Source: JAQBYK01 sp964499425 (lineage in GTDB: Bacteria > Patescibacteriota > Gracilibacteria > UBA1369 > LOWO2-01-FULL-3). From it: DNA of 25,111 bases. The DNA is taken from the NCBI GenBank assembly GCA_964499425.1, contig CAZCLD010000013.1:1-25111 (forward strand). The letters are read 5' to 3'. Below the pieces are notes generated by a model. The model was not told the origin of the DNA. It did no database searches and was given only the letters and a program-made list of their open reading frames with translations. The position numbers and the translations under genes were made by a program. Every line of letters starts with the position of its first letter. The stretch's first letter is position 1. Positions 15,225 to 23,126 of this stretch are shown here, piece after piece.

Positions 15225-16739
15225 CTATTTTTTTATCAGGCTTTTTCCAGTCATTTCCCTAGGCTTCTTTACTTTCATTAAGTCGAGGATTGTGGGGGCA
15301 ATGTCCTGAAGTCCGAGGTTTTTGGTTTTGCGTAGCTTGTATTTATCATTTGTTATTAAAGCGCACATTACAGGATTGAAGCTGTGTGAAGGGCATGGAT
15401 CTCCATTGTCATAGCGCATCCATTCTGCGTTGCCGTGATCAGCGGTGAGTATTATTTTGTAGTCTTCTTCAAGTGCTGCAGGTACAAGATCTTTGAGGCA
15501 TTCATCTACTGTCTCTACACCTTTTACTGTTGCTTTGAAATCTCCACTATGACCGACGAGGTCGCAGTTGGCAAAATTACACACGATGAAGTCTGGTGAT
15601 CCTCGGAATTCTTTAATTAGACGTTTTGTTATCTTTTTGGCACTCATTTCTGGGGTATCTGCATAAGATGGGACTTTTGGAGAAGGGATTAGGACCCATC
15701 GCTCGCTTCTATACGCTTTCTTTACTTGTGAATTGAAAAAGAACGTTACGTGACCGTATTTGTCGGTTTCAGCGATTCTAAGCTGTGTTTTTCCTACACG
15801 TGAGAGTACTCGTGATAGGTTGTTTTTGACTTCGTTTGGTGCGAAGAGTACTGGTGCAATGTCGGAGTAGGGCCCGAAGCAGACGAAACGAGGTAATATC
15901 TTTTTTTTGCGGGGGAAGTCTTTGAAATCTTTTTCAGTGAAGGCTCGAGTGATTTGTATAGCACGATCAGAACGGAAATTGTAAAAAACTACAGCGTCTT
16001 TGTTTCTGATGATTCCTTCTTTGTCGAGTGAGATTGGTTTTATGTAATAGTCGGTTTCTACGCCTTGTTTGTACTGTTTCTTGATGGCTGCTTCAGGATC
16101 TTGCTCTTTTGAGCCTTTTCCGAGTGTGTATAGGTCGTATGCTTTTTGGGTGCGGGTTTCATAGTTTTTGTCACGATCCATTGCGTAGTAGCGTCCGATT
16201 AAATTGACGATTTTTCCAAGTCCGAGTTTCTTTATTTCCTTCTCGACTATTTTGATGTATTTGGCAGCTGATTTCTCTGGAACGTCTCTTCCATCAGTGA
16301 TTGCGTGAATGCAGATATTTTTCAGCTTTTCATGTTTAGCGAATTTAAGAAGAGCAAAAAGGTGATTTAGGTGTGAATGAATCCCTTGGTCTGAAATCAT
16401 TCCTAGAATATGAAACTTGGCACCTGTTTTTCTGCAATAGGTAGCCGCTTCTTTGAGTTTCTTTAATTTGAAAAAATCACCTTTCTTAATGGAACGGTTT
16501 ATTTCTTCTAAGGATTGATAGACGATACGGCCAGCTCCAATTGTGAAGTGGCCGACTTCGCTTCCACCCATTGCTCCTTTTGGGAGACCAACATCATTTC
16601 CAGAGCATTTTAGAATAGTCTTGGGGTATTTCTTGCGAATGCTGTCTAAAAACGGGGTCTTGGACTTTGTAACGGCGTTCCATTTGTAGTTTTTACCTTC
16701 GCCGTATCCGTCTAAAACGATTAAAAGAACTTTGCTCAT
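15225..16739 (-). CDS. gpmI: 2,3-bisphosphoglycerate-independent phosphoglycerate mutase
   Basis: Interconverts 3- and 2-phosphoglycerate in lower glycolysis with two Mn ions. The 504-residue protein has the alkaline-phosphatase-superfamily metal sites: LLIVLDGYG (Asp10), GGSEVGHFTIGAGR with nucleophile Ser60, ITDGRDVP, GRYYAMDRDKN, and ADHGNAEWM near the end; length is normal (about 505-515). The start is ATG 16739: the frame extends nine residues further up, but the family begins at MSKVLLIVLDGYG, and this ATG overlaps the stop of the prepilin peptidase gene by one base (TAATG), implying coupled translation. Pyruvate kinase lies further upstream on the same strand, so two of the three last glycolysis steps are encoded here. 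No terminator is visible before the foreign-looking cassette that follows. Confidence 0.95.
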   Translation of the reverse strand: MSKVLLIVLDGYGEGKNYKWNAVTKSKTPFLDSIRKKYPKTILKCSGNDVGLPKGAMGGSEVGHFTIGAGRIVYQSLEEINRSIKKGDFFKLKKLKEAATYCRKTGAKFHILGMISDQGIHSHLNHLFALLKFAKHEKLKNICIHAITDGRDVPEKSAAKYIKIVEKEIKKLGLGKIVNLIGRYYAMDRDKNYETRTQKAYDLYTLGKGSKEQDPEAAIKKQYKQGVETDYYIKPISLDKEGIIRNKDAVVFYNFRSDRAIQITRAFTEKDFKDFPRKKKILPRFVCFGPYSDIAPVLFAPNEVKNNLSRVLSRVGKTQLRIAETDKYGHVTFFFNSQVKKAYRSERWVLIPSPKVPSYADTPEMSAKKITKRLIKEFRGSPDFIVCNFANCDLVGHSGDFKATVKGVETVDECLKDLVPAALEEDYKIILTADHGNAEWMRYDNGDPCPSHSFNPVMCALITNDKYKLRKTKNLGLQDIAPTILDLMKVKKPREMTGKSLIKK

Positions 16740-17566
16740 TAGAATAAGAGTGTCGTTAGATACCAATCAAGTATGCACTGGCCGTAGAATAAAGAAATTA
16801 TTGTTCCAATCACTAGAAATGGTCCAAATGGGATTGTAGATTTTCTCCCTACTCGTTTTGTAGCTAGTAAATATATGCTGAGGATTGCGCCTATGAAGTA
16901 TGAAATAATCACCGCAAGTAACCCTTTTTCCCATCCTAGGAGTACTCCAATTAGTGCGCCCATTCGTAGGTCTCCGCCTCCAATCCATGTTCCTTTTGAA
17001 ATCAGAAATTGTAAAAAGAAGAATACGAAAACAGCTAGGCCTCCTATTAGCATAGTGAGTGGAGAAATTATGTTGAATACAATTCCTCCTGCTATTGCGA
17101 TGGCGATTGCTGGTAGTGAAAAGCGATCGGGGATCTCTTTGTATTTTAGATCATAGAAAAATATTGCTATCAGGAAGCTGAATGTGACTATGTAAAATAG
17201 GAATATTTGGAAAATTTGCCAGTCCATTGAGTAATTTAGGATGCCTGGATTTGTCAACGCGGGGATTACTTCGATGAAATTCCAGTTCAGGAAAGTTGCT
17301 ACGAAGATTAACCCAGTCAAAATTTCAAGTAGTAAGTAGTGGAAAGAAATGGTCTTTTTGCAGTAGGAGCATTTCCCTTGCAGAAAGACCCAGCTGAAAA
17401 CGGGTATTAGATGTTTCCATTTGATCTTTTTTTTGCAGGAGGGACAAATTGATCGACTGAGCAAAATCCCTTTTTTCCCTTTTTTAGTGCGGTGTACGAC
17501 CACACTTAAGAAACTTCCTATGGCTGTACCTAGGATGAATACGATTATTGAGGTGAGGAATGTCAT
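16739..17566 (-). CDS. pilD: Prepilin peptidase (type IV, A24 family)
   Basis: Cleaves and usually N-methylates type IV pilin and pseudopilin precursors at the inner membrane. The 275-residue protein has the standard layout: N-terminal GSFLSVVVHR (about 17-26), the cytoplasmic zinc-like motif CPSC...CSYC (Cys41, 44, 66, 69), then about seven membrane helices. The two catalytic aspartates of the aspartic-protease type are Asp139 (FFYDLKYKEIPD) and Asp199 in WIGGGDLRMG. No pilin genes are in the window, so substrates are encoded elsewhere; type IV pili and competence pseudopili are common in this group. It lies 9 nt after the TPR gene and overlaps gpmI by one base. Confidence 0.95.
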   Translation of the reverse strand: MTFLTSIIVFILGTAIGSFLSVVVHRTKKGKKGILLSRSICPSCKKKIKWKHLIPVFSWVFLQGKCSYCKKTISFHYLLLEILTGLIFVATFLNWNFIEVIPALTNPGILNYSMDWQIFQIFLFYIVTFSFLIAIFFYDLKYKEIPDRFSLPAIAIAIAGGIVFNIISPLTMLIGGLAVFVFFFLQFLISKGTWIGGGDLRMGALIGVLLGWEKGLLAVIISYFIGAILSIYLLATKRVGRKSTIPFGPFLVIGTIISLFYGQCILDWYLTTLLF

Positions 17567-17575
17567 GGCCTTAGT

Positions 17576-19048
17576 TTACAACTTTTGGCGTGAAGGTTCA
17601 ACTTCCTGATAATACTGTTGTAATTCGTCCTCGGTTAGCTTGTTGAATCTTTTTGCAGCAAGGTTGCCTATGCCATTGCTGCGTCCCAGAATATAGGCTT
17701 TTTTGTAGTATTCTTTTGCTAGTAGACTTTTGCCCTGTTTTTCCTGAAGCCAACCAAAATTTAGGTTTGCTGCGTCGAAATTTGGATTCATAGATAGAGC
17801 AATTTTCAAATATTCATCTGCTTTTTTAAAGTCTTCTAAGGCTGTATAGGCCCAGCCAGCTAGATTGTAGGACATCTCTTTTTCTGGATGATATTTAAGT
17901 GCGATAATCGCTAATTCAACAGCTTTCTCGGGTTCGTTTGTCTTATCGATGTTGAGCCAAATGCTTTTTACGAATATTTCGATGTTTTTTGGATTCAGCG
18001 CGATTACGTCCTCATATTTTTTGGTTGCTTCCTTGTAGTTTTCTCTTAGAAGGTAAAGATCGCCGAGCTTGAGGCTTATTTGGTCTTTCGGTTGAAAACC
18101 ATTTTCATCTGCCTTTTCTATGTAGTGAATGGCTTCATCTATGTCGTTATTTGCAAAGTGGCTTAATCCTAGAAAGAAGAGTGTTTCTGGTTTTTCTGGT
18201 TCAAGTGCTTCAGCTTGTTTGTAGGAGTCTATTGCCTCGAGGGGTTGGTCTGTATTTAGATAGGCGTATCCCAGGACTATCCAGGCATCACGATAATTGT
18301 TTTGTTGGTTGATAATCTCGAAAAGTAGGGGAATTGATGCTTGGTATTCTTCGGTGTCTGTCATTGCTTTGGCCAAGAGGAGTTCCAAGAATAATTGATC
18401 TCCTTCACGGTAGTAGGAAAATTCTGTATATGCGTCTACGAATTTTTGGCTTTTGTCTCTTATCTCTTTGGCTGGTGGGGGATCTAGGGCGATTATTTCA
18501 TTGAAGAGGGTTTTCGCACCTTCGGGATCTTTGTAAAGGATTAGGACTATTGCTCTGTAATATTTTACTAGAGGGTCGTTTGTATCTAATTCCCATATTA
18601 GTTCTTTTGCTTTTTGGATGTTGCGTTCATTTAGATAGGATCTTGCTATTGCGACTTTTAGGTATATTGAGTTTGGTTCGATTTCTGCTGCTTTTTCAAA
18701 TGCATCACGTCCATTACTGGTTTGATTGTTTTTTAGAAGTGCTTCTCCAAGTTTGACTAGGGTTTCTGAGGATTTTGGGTTTATGATGGCGGCATTTTGG
18801 TAATTGTCGACTGCATCCTTAAAATAGCCTTTTGAGAAATAGTCGTCTGCTGCTGCTATGTATTGGCTGAAGCTTTTTTCTGTTTCTGCTGTTGCTATTG
18901 GATTTTCTGTTACTACAATTTCATTTATGGTCTCAATCTCTGGGAGTGGTTCGTTTTCTGGTTGTGTATCAGGTTTGAAAAAATGAATGGATACAAAAGC
19001 CGCTCCTACAATTATTATTACCCAAAGTGCTGCTAGAAATTTGCTCAT
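17576..19048 (-). CDS. Membrane-anchored TPR-repeat protein
   Basis: A 490-residue protein with an N-terminal membrane anchor (LAALWVIIIVGAAFVSIHFF, about 5-24) without a cleavage site or lipobox, a Pro/Glu-rich linker, then tetratricopeptide repeats from about residue 65 to the end. Typical repeats are YFKDAVDNYQNAAIINPKSS, DQPLEAIDSYKQAEALEPEK, ENYKEATKKYEDVIALNPKN and DFKKADEYLKIALSMNPNFD, with conserved Ala and Pro at the repeat ends. It should scaffold protein complexes on the outer face of the membrane. Given pilD directly downstream it may belong to pilus or cell-wall assembly, but this is only context. ATG 19048 overlaps the ruvC stop (ATGA). Confidence 0.9.
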   Translation of the reverse strand: MSKFLAALWVIIIVGAAFVSIHFFKPDTQPENEPLPEIETINEIVVTENPIATAETEKSFSQYIAAADDYFSKGYFKDAVDNYQNAAIINPKSSETLVKLGEALLKNNQTSNGRDAFEKAAEIEPNSIYLKVAIARSYLNERNIQKAKELIWELDTNDPLVKYYRAIVLILYKDPEGAKTLFNEIIALDPPPAKEIRDKSQKFVDAYTEFSYYREGDQLFLELLLAKAMTDTEEYQASIPLLFEIINQQNNYRDAWIVLGYAYLNTDQPLEAIDSYKQAEALEPEKPETLFFLGLSHFANNDIDEAIHYIEKADENGFQPKDQISLKLGDLYLLRENYKEATKKYEDVIALNPKNIEIFVKSIWLNIDKTNEPEKAVELAIIALKYHPEKEMSYNLAGWAYTALEDFKKADEYLKIALSMNPNFDAANLNFGWLQEKQGKSLLAKEYYKKAYILGRSNGIGNLAAKRFNKLTEDELQQYYQEVEPSRQKL

Positions 19049-19518
19049 GCTTTCAATGTGTTTAGGGAGCAGATTGCGGCTGCTATTGCGTCTGCTGCAT
19101 CGTCGGGTTTTGGTGTTTTAGTAAGTCCTAGAATAACTCTAACCATCTCTTGGACCATTATCTTATCGGCTTTACCATAACCGCATACGGCTGATTTTAT
19201 TTCGGTTGGAGCATATTGCTCTATCTCCAGACCATTTTCCGTGCATTTTTGAATTATAACTCCTCGAGCTTCAGCTACTGACATTGCAGTTTTTACATTC
19301 TTCTTAAAAAACAATTTTTCGATTGAAGCTGTCCGTGGTTTCCATTTTTTTATGAGTTGACTTAGATCCTTTGCGATTTGGTCTAAACGGATGTTTTGTT
19401 TTAGGCCGGCTTTGGTTTTTATACAGCCGTAATCCAGGAGTTTTACTTTGCCTTTTTCGCTTTCAAGTATACTGAATCCTGTTGTAGCGGTCCCTGGATC
19501 GATACCCAATATCCTCAT
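19045..19518 (-). CDS. ruvC: Crossover junction endodeoxyribonuclease RuvC
   Basis: Resolves Holliday junctions during recombination and repair, with RuvAB. The 157-residue protein (start MRILGIDPGTATTGFS) has the four acidic catalytic residues: Asp7 in GIDPG, Glu67 in SIEKLFF, and Asp140 and Asp143 in KPDDAADAIA. The length fits (RuvC is about 155-175). I use ATG 19518, not the longer frame from 19563, because it matches the family start and forms an ATGA overlap with the pyk stop; its own TGA in turn overlaps the TPR start. These two ATGA junctions show that TGA is used as a stop codon here. ruvA and ruvB are not in the window. Confidence 0.95.
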   Translation of the reverse strand: MRILGIDPGTATTGFSILESEKGKVKLLDYGCIKTKAGLKQNIRLDQIAKDLSQLIKKWKPRTASIEKLFFKKNVKTAMSVAEARGVIIQKCTENGLEIEQYAPTEIKSAVCGYGKADKIMVQEMVRVILGLTKTPKPDDAADAIAAAICSLNTLKA

Positions 19519-20942
19519 ATTTTGAGTGAAGTGATTAATTTCTCTTGTTTGCTGGCATTGCATACTAGGACTACTTTTTGTCCTCTTTTTATGATCTTCT
19601 TCTTTTTCAGGAATTGAATGATTTTTGAGGCTTTATCCCTTGAGCGTGGCGTGATCCTCTGAACACAAATATTGTTCAGCCCCCAGACTAATGTCAGTTC
19701 TCTTGCGGTTTTCTCGCTGTTTGTAACAGCTATTACTTCAGTGAAATGTCTGTTTTTTGCAACTTGCCTCGCAGTGTATCCGTCTGTCGTATAGACTATT
19801 AGGAAATTAGCTTTTGTGTCGCTGGCGAGTTCGCAAGCGCTTAAACAAGTTGCGTTAAGTGAGCTCAAGTATGTTTTTCCTTGAGGAATGTCGTATCTTA
19901 ATTCTTCGTATTTTTGCATTTCTTTTTCGACGGCAGTAGCCACCTTTGTTAGTGTACTGGTTGCTCGAAATGGATATTTTCCAACTGCGCTTTCATTAGA
20001 GAGCATAATTGCATCAGTGTGATCAAAGACTGCGTTTGCGGCATCAGATATTTCTGCTCTAGTAGGTCTAGATTTTTTAACCATGGTGTAGAGTACTTGA
20101 GTAGCCGTAATTACAGGTTTTCCGTATTTGTTTGCTAAGGCAATCATTCTTTTTTGAACAATCGGCACTTGTTCGGCCTTAATATCTGCACCAAGATCAC
20201 CTCTGGCTACCATTACTCCGTCTGCTGCACGAATAATTTTTTTGAGGTTTTTTACTGCTTCGTGTCTTTCTACTTTGGCGATGATGGCTGTGTCTTTTTT
20301 CTTTCTTTGAATCATTTTTCGTAGTGCCTTGATATCCTTATCGCTTTTGACGAATGAAAGAGCGATAAAGTCGACATTTTGTTTTAACCCGAATGCTAAG
20401 TCTTTTTTATCTTTGGTTGTAATCGTTGGTTTCGAAATTGAGGAAGTTGGTAGATTGATTCCTCGACCTGTGGTTACAAGCCCTCCTGTCTTAACTTTGC
20501 ACAGTAGTTGAGTTTTACTGACTTTAAGAATTCTGACTTCGATTATTCCGTCGTCGATTAGGATTATATCGTTTTTTCTGACGTCCTTGACGAGATTTTT
20601 GTAGGTGATTGGGATCGTGATGGTTTTTCCTTCTTCGGTGCCTTGGATTTTTCGTGTTGTGAGGATGAATTCTTTATTCTCCTTTAGTTTTATGCCTTCT
20701 TTAGGCATCTCTCCGATGCGGATCTTTGGTCCCTGCAAATCCTGAAGAATCCCAATCCTTTTACCGGTAATTTTTTCAGCTTTGTGAATGTTTTTAATGA
20801 TCTTTGTGTGATGGTTGTGAGTGCCATGCGAAAAATTGAGCCTGGCAACATTCATGCCGGCATTAATTAATTTAGTTATCTCGATGACAGAATCGCTAGC
20901 TGGTCCGAGTGTGCAAACTAGTTTGGTGTTCTTGGTGTACAT
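19515..20942 (-). CDS. pyk: Pyruvate kinase
   Basis: Last glycolytic step: phosphoenolpyruvate plus ADP to pyruvate and ATP, in the cytoplasm. The 475-residue protein is of normal bacterial length. Motifs: TKLVCTLGPAS, NVARLNFSHGTHNHH (Arg34, Asn36, Ser38 at the K+/nucleotide site), LQDLQGPKIRIGE, DFIALSFVKS, AKVERHEAV (catalytic Lys and metal Glu), GVMVARGDLGADI, and the signature region PVITATQVLYTMVKKSRPTRAE. The C-terminal regulatory domain is present (TDGYTARQVAKNR). The first 47 nt overlap the end of the upstream ligase-dipeptidase gene. An extended -10 TGGTATAAT (20959-20951) lies in that gene, 8 nt before the ATG, so a leaderless transcript is predicted in addition to read-through from upstream. 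Confidence 0.96.
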   Translation of the reverse strand: MYTKNTKLVCTLGPASDSVIEITKLINAGMNVARLNFSHGTHNHHTKIIKNIHKAEKITGKRIGILQDLQGPKIRIGEMPKEGIKLKENKEFILTTRKIQGTEEGKTITIPITYKNLVKDVRKNDIILIDDGIIEVRILKVSKTQLLCKVKTGGLVTTGRGINLPTSSISKPTITTKDKKDLAFGLKQNVDFIALSFVKSDKDIKALRKMIQRKKKDTAIIAKVERHEAVKNLKKIIRAADGVMVARGDLGADIKAEQVPIVQKRMIALANKYGKPVITATQVLYTMVKKSRPTRAEISDAANAVFDHTDAIMLSNESAVGKYPFRATSTLTKVATAVEKEMQKYEELRYDIPQGKTYLSSLNATCLSACELASDTKANFLIVYTTDGYTARQVAKNRHFTEVIAVTNSEKTARELTLVWGLNNICVQRITPRSRDKASKIIQFLKKKKIIKRGQKVVLVCNASKQEKLITSLKI

Positions 20943-22725
20943 CGGGGTTGATTATACCATACTTGGCGTCCTTTTTACCTGCTAGTTTGGCCCACCAAAT
21001 ATCTCCGTAGGACCAGTGCCAATATTCGTTGGGATTGTTTACCAGTCCAGCTTTCTCAAGTGCTTCAAAGAATATTTTGCGATTATTCTTTATCTCTTGT
21101 GGTAGCTTTGGTTGATTTGACATTGAGTTTTCTTCGAAGCTAAGGGTTTCGTCTTCAAGAGGGACTTTTTCACCATTCTTCATTAATACCAAGTCTATTG
21201 CTGCTCCACACAAATGGCCTGAAGCCCATTTTCCTTCGTGAGGATGGACGAATTTCTCGACTGTTTTGAGGATTTTTTCTTTATCCCAATCGGGATGTTC
21301 ATTTTGAAAGCTTGTGAAATAAGTCTCGAAGTACTCTTTTTGCTTTTCGACTGATCTTAGTCCTTCCATTATGAAGAATGTATAATCTTCTGGGAGATTT
21401 TCTTCTGCTTTTTTGAGCATGTTTGCCACGGTTTTTCTTAAAAGTATTGGTTCATTTGTTATGACTGAAGGACAAATTTCACTAATATCTATAACTGGTT
21501 CGAGATGACTTTTGATGTCGTCGAAAAACTCCAAATAGCTTTTGTCCAATAGGTTGTTTACTTTGTCCTCAGGATCGTTTTCTTTACTGCGGTAGATTGT
21601 TGGGAAGTGGTTAATCTCTATGATGTATGGATCGAAGGTGTCTTTCAATATGACATCAAATCCAAGCAAGTAGATTATTTTATCTAATTTGTTTTTTTCG
21701 ACATTCATACCAAGTAGCATTGATTTTAGGGATTTCTCAACTTCTTCATTTATTCTATTCCAAACAATCTCTTTTTCAGTGTTGGGGATGGTTTCTAGAT
21801 ATTCTTGAATTGTAAGATTGTGTTCTATTTTACCGTTGAGTAGGGATATTGTGGAAATTGCACTTTCCTCATCTTCCAAATCATCTGCATTGAAGGGTTT
21901 GTTTGAAATTCTGGTTAAACCATAGGGATAAACCTTGAATTTTAGGGGGTGCCAAGAAAACACGCCTACGTAGATTCTTAGGTCGGTTTTTTTGTTTTCA
22001 TATAGGTGGGTATCTGTCAAAAATTCTTGTAAAACATAGAATTCTTCTTCGGATGCTTTGATGCTTTTGGACTTTTCTTTATAGTTTTTTTCTGTAATTA
22101 ATTCTATGCCTCGACTGCAAGTTTCACCGTGGGGTTTTGCAATTAGGATTTGTTTTTTTGCTTCATCAAAGATTTGTTTAATTGTCTCTAGCATCTGTTC
22201 CTTTGGTTCTATGTATGTTGATGGTCTATTAACTTTGAGATTATTTTCTTCTCCTTTCTTGAAGTATTTTTCCAAATACCACTTTCCTGTCATGAGAATG
22301 TCATGCTGATATGAGAGGTGAGCGTTTTTCCAGTGATTTTTTACTAAATATTCGAGGTATTTTATAGCTAATGAAGGTTCGCTAATTTTGTTGTTTTCAA
22401 TTATTCCTTTTTCAATTAAATCATTGAATATTTCGGTATTTCCTTTGTAGAGCTCAATATCTTCATTTGAATCCGAAATGTGGAGATTGATGTAGTCTGG
22501 TGATAGTTTTGTGAGTTTTTTTATCTGGTTTTCTTTTTTCTTTGTTTTGATTACTCCTTTTTTAAGAAAGACGCTTTTTCCTTTGATTTGAATATTGTTC
22601 CAGCTTGAAATAAAGACTTTGATCCCAGCTTTTGAAGCACAGGCAATGAGTCTTTTAATATTGTTATAGTTCCCAATTTTGAATTGGTTCTCTTGGTAAT
22701 CGTCCACTAGAAATAACATCTCCAT
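20896..22725 (-). CDS. Fusion of TTL-like ATP-grasp ligase and VanX-type D-Ala-D-Ala dipeptidase
   Basis: A 609-residue cytoplasmic-type protein in three parts. Residues 1-165: unknown, possibly the pre-ATP-grasp half (MLFLVDDYQEN start). Residues about 165-405: tubulin-tyrosine-ligase-like ATP-grasp fold with LIAKPHGETCSRGIELI (Lys197, Ser204-Arg205-Gly206), TDLRIYVGVFSWHPLKFKVY, YGLTRIS, and LLGFDVILKDTFDPYIIEIN (metal ligands Glu370, Asn372). Residues about 415-590: M15D/VanX dipeptidase with Arg457 (EGLRSVEKQ), SGHLCGAAID (zinc His504 and Asp511) and EYWHW (catalytic Glu567, zinc His570), spacing exactly as in VanX. It could ligate an amino acid to a peptide and hydrolyse D-Ala-D-Ala; the ligase substrate is unknown. 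It begins 8 nt after the end of the L,D-transpeptidase reading frame and its tail overlaps pyk by 47 nt. Confidence 0.88.
   Translation of the reverse strand: MEMLFLVDDYQENQFKIGNYNNIKRLIACASKAGIKVFISSWNNIQIKGKSVFLKKGVIKTKKKENQIKKLTKLSPDYINLHISDSNEDIELYKGNTEIFNDLIEKGIIENNKISEPSLAIKYLEYLVKNHWKNAHLSYQHDILMTGKWYLEKYFKKGEENNLKVNRPSTYIEPKEQMLETIKQIFDEAKKQILIAKPHGETCSRGIELITEKNYKEKSKSIKASEEEFYVLQEFLTDTHLYENKKTDLRIYVGVFSWHPLKFKVYPYGLTRISNKPFNADDLEDEESAISTISLLNGKIEHNLTIQEYLETIPNTEKEIVWNRINEEVEKSLKSMLLGMNVEKNKLDKIIYLLGFDVILKDTFDPYIIEINHFPTIYRSKENDPEDKVNNLLDKSYLEFFDDIKSHLEPVIDISEICPSVITNEPILLRKTVANMLKKAEENLPEDYTFFIMEGLRSVEKQKEYFETYFTSFQNEHPDWDKEKILKTVEKFVHPHEGKWASGHLCGAAIDLVLMKNGEKVPLEDETLSFEENSMSNQPKLPQEIKNNRKIFFEALEKAGLVNNPNEYWHWSYGDIWWAKLAGKKDAKYGIINPDVHQEHQTSLHTRTS
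20951..20959 (-). promoter_or_regulatory. Extended -10 promoter of pyk inside the upstream coding region
   Basis: TGGTATAAT on the minus strand, the same core as at 6048 and 7773. Transcription would begin near 20944, at the pyk ATG (20942). No -35 is recognisable. The box is also codons for Tyr-Gly-Ile-Ile near the C-terminus of the upstream protein. Confidence 0.5.
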
Positions 22726-22733
22726 AATAATTG

Positions 22734-23126
22734 TTACATTTTCATTTTTCCTTTGAGGTCTTCTATCAATTGGCTAGAATATGCTACAGAGTGATCTAAT
22801 CTTAGGCGAGGATCAAGCCTGCTTTTAGCCTCCAAGATGCTTGGATGCTGCTTTCCATGGGCGAAAGCCCAGTTAGCGAAGCTCACATAATGTCTAATTA
22901 GCGAGATAGTAGTTTGTGCCCACTTTTTTGATGATTGAAGGTGTTTTTCCATACCTCTGTAAATTGAAGTGTCTAAGTTTTTAGCAACGAACTTAGCAAA
23001 TTTAGTTTGAAATTGCTCTCTTGTTTCTTTGTCTTTGATTCTGTTAATTACGTTTGTTCCGTCTTTGTATGTTTTTAAGGCTAATCTTGTTGCTCTAAGG
23101 TGTAGTCGGAGCCTGTTTTCACTTTC
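22734..23126 (-). CDS. 130-codon continuation of the L,D-transpeptidase frame past a TGA
   Basis: Directly after the TGA (23129-23127) the same frame stays open for 130 codons to the TAA at 22736-22734. The peptide is natural-looking and helical: ESENRLRLHLRATRLALKTY..., REQFQTKFAKFVAKNLDTS, SLIRHYVSFANWAFAHGKQH, ending LIEDLKGKMKM. No ATG occurs in this frame before 22952, and nothing resembling an SD precedes that one, so it is unlikely to be an independent gene from its beginning. It is best seen as the C-terminal part of the neighbour, separated by a nonsense mutation, a sequencing error or read-through. A 72-residue protein from ATG 22952 is the minimal alternative. Confidence 0.55.
   Translation of the reverse strand, partial: ESENRLRLHLRATRLALKTYKDGTNVINRIKDKETREQFQTKFAKFVAKNLDTSIYRGMEKHLQSSKKWAQTTISLIRHYVSFANWAFAHGKQHPSILEAKSRLDPRLRLDHSVAYSSQLIEDLKGKMKM

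Noticed and set aside
19519..19563. Longer ruvC start (MQCQQTREINHFTQN before MRILG)
   Set aside because: RuvC proteins begin at the first beta-strand with the catalytic Asp at about residue 7; the ATG at 19518 gives this and overlaps the pyk stop.
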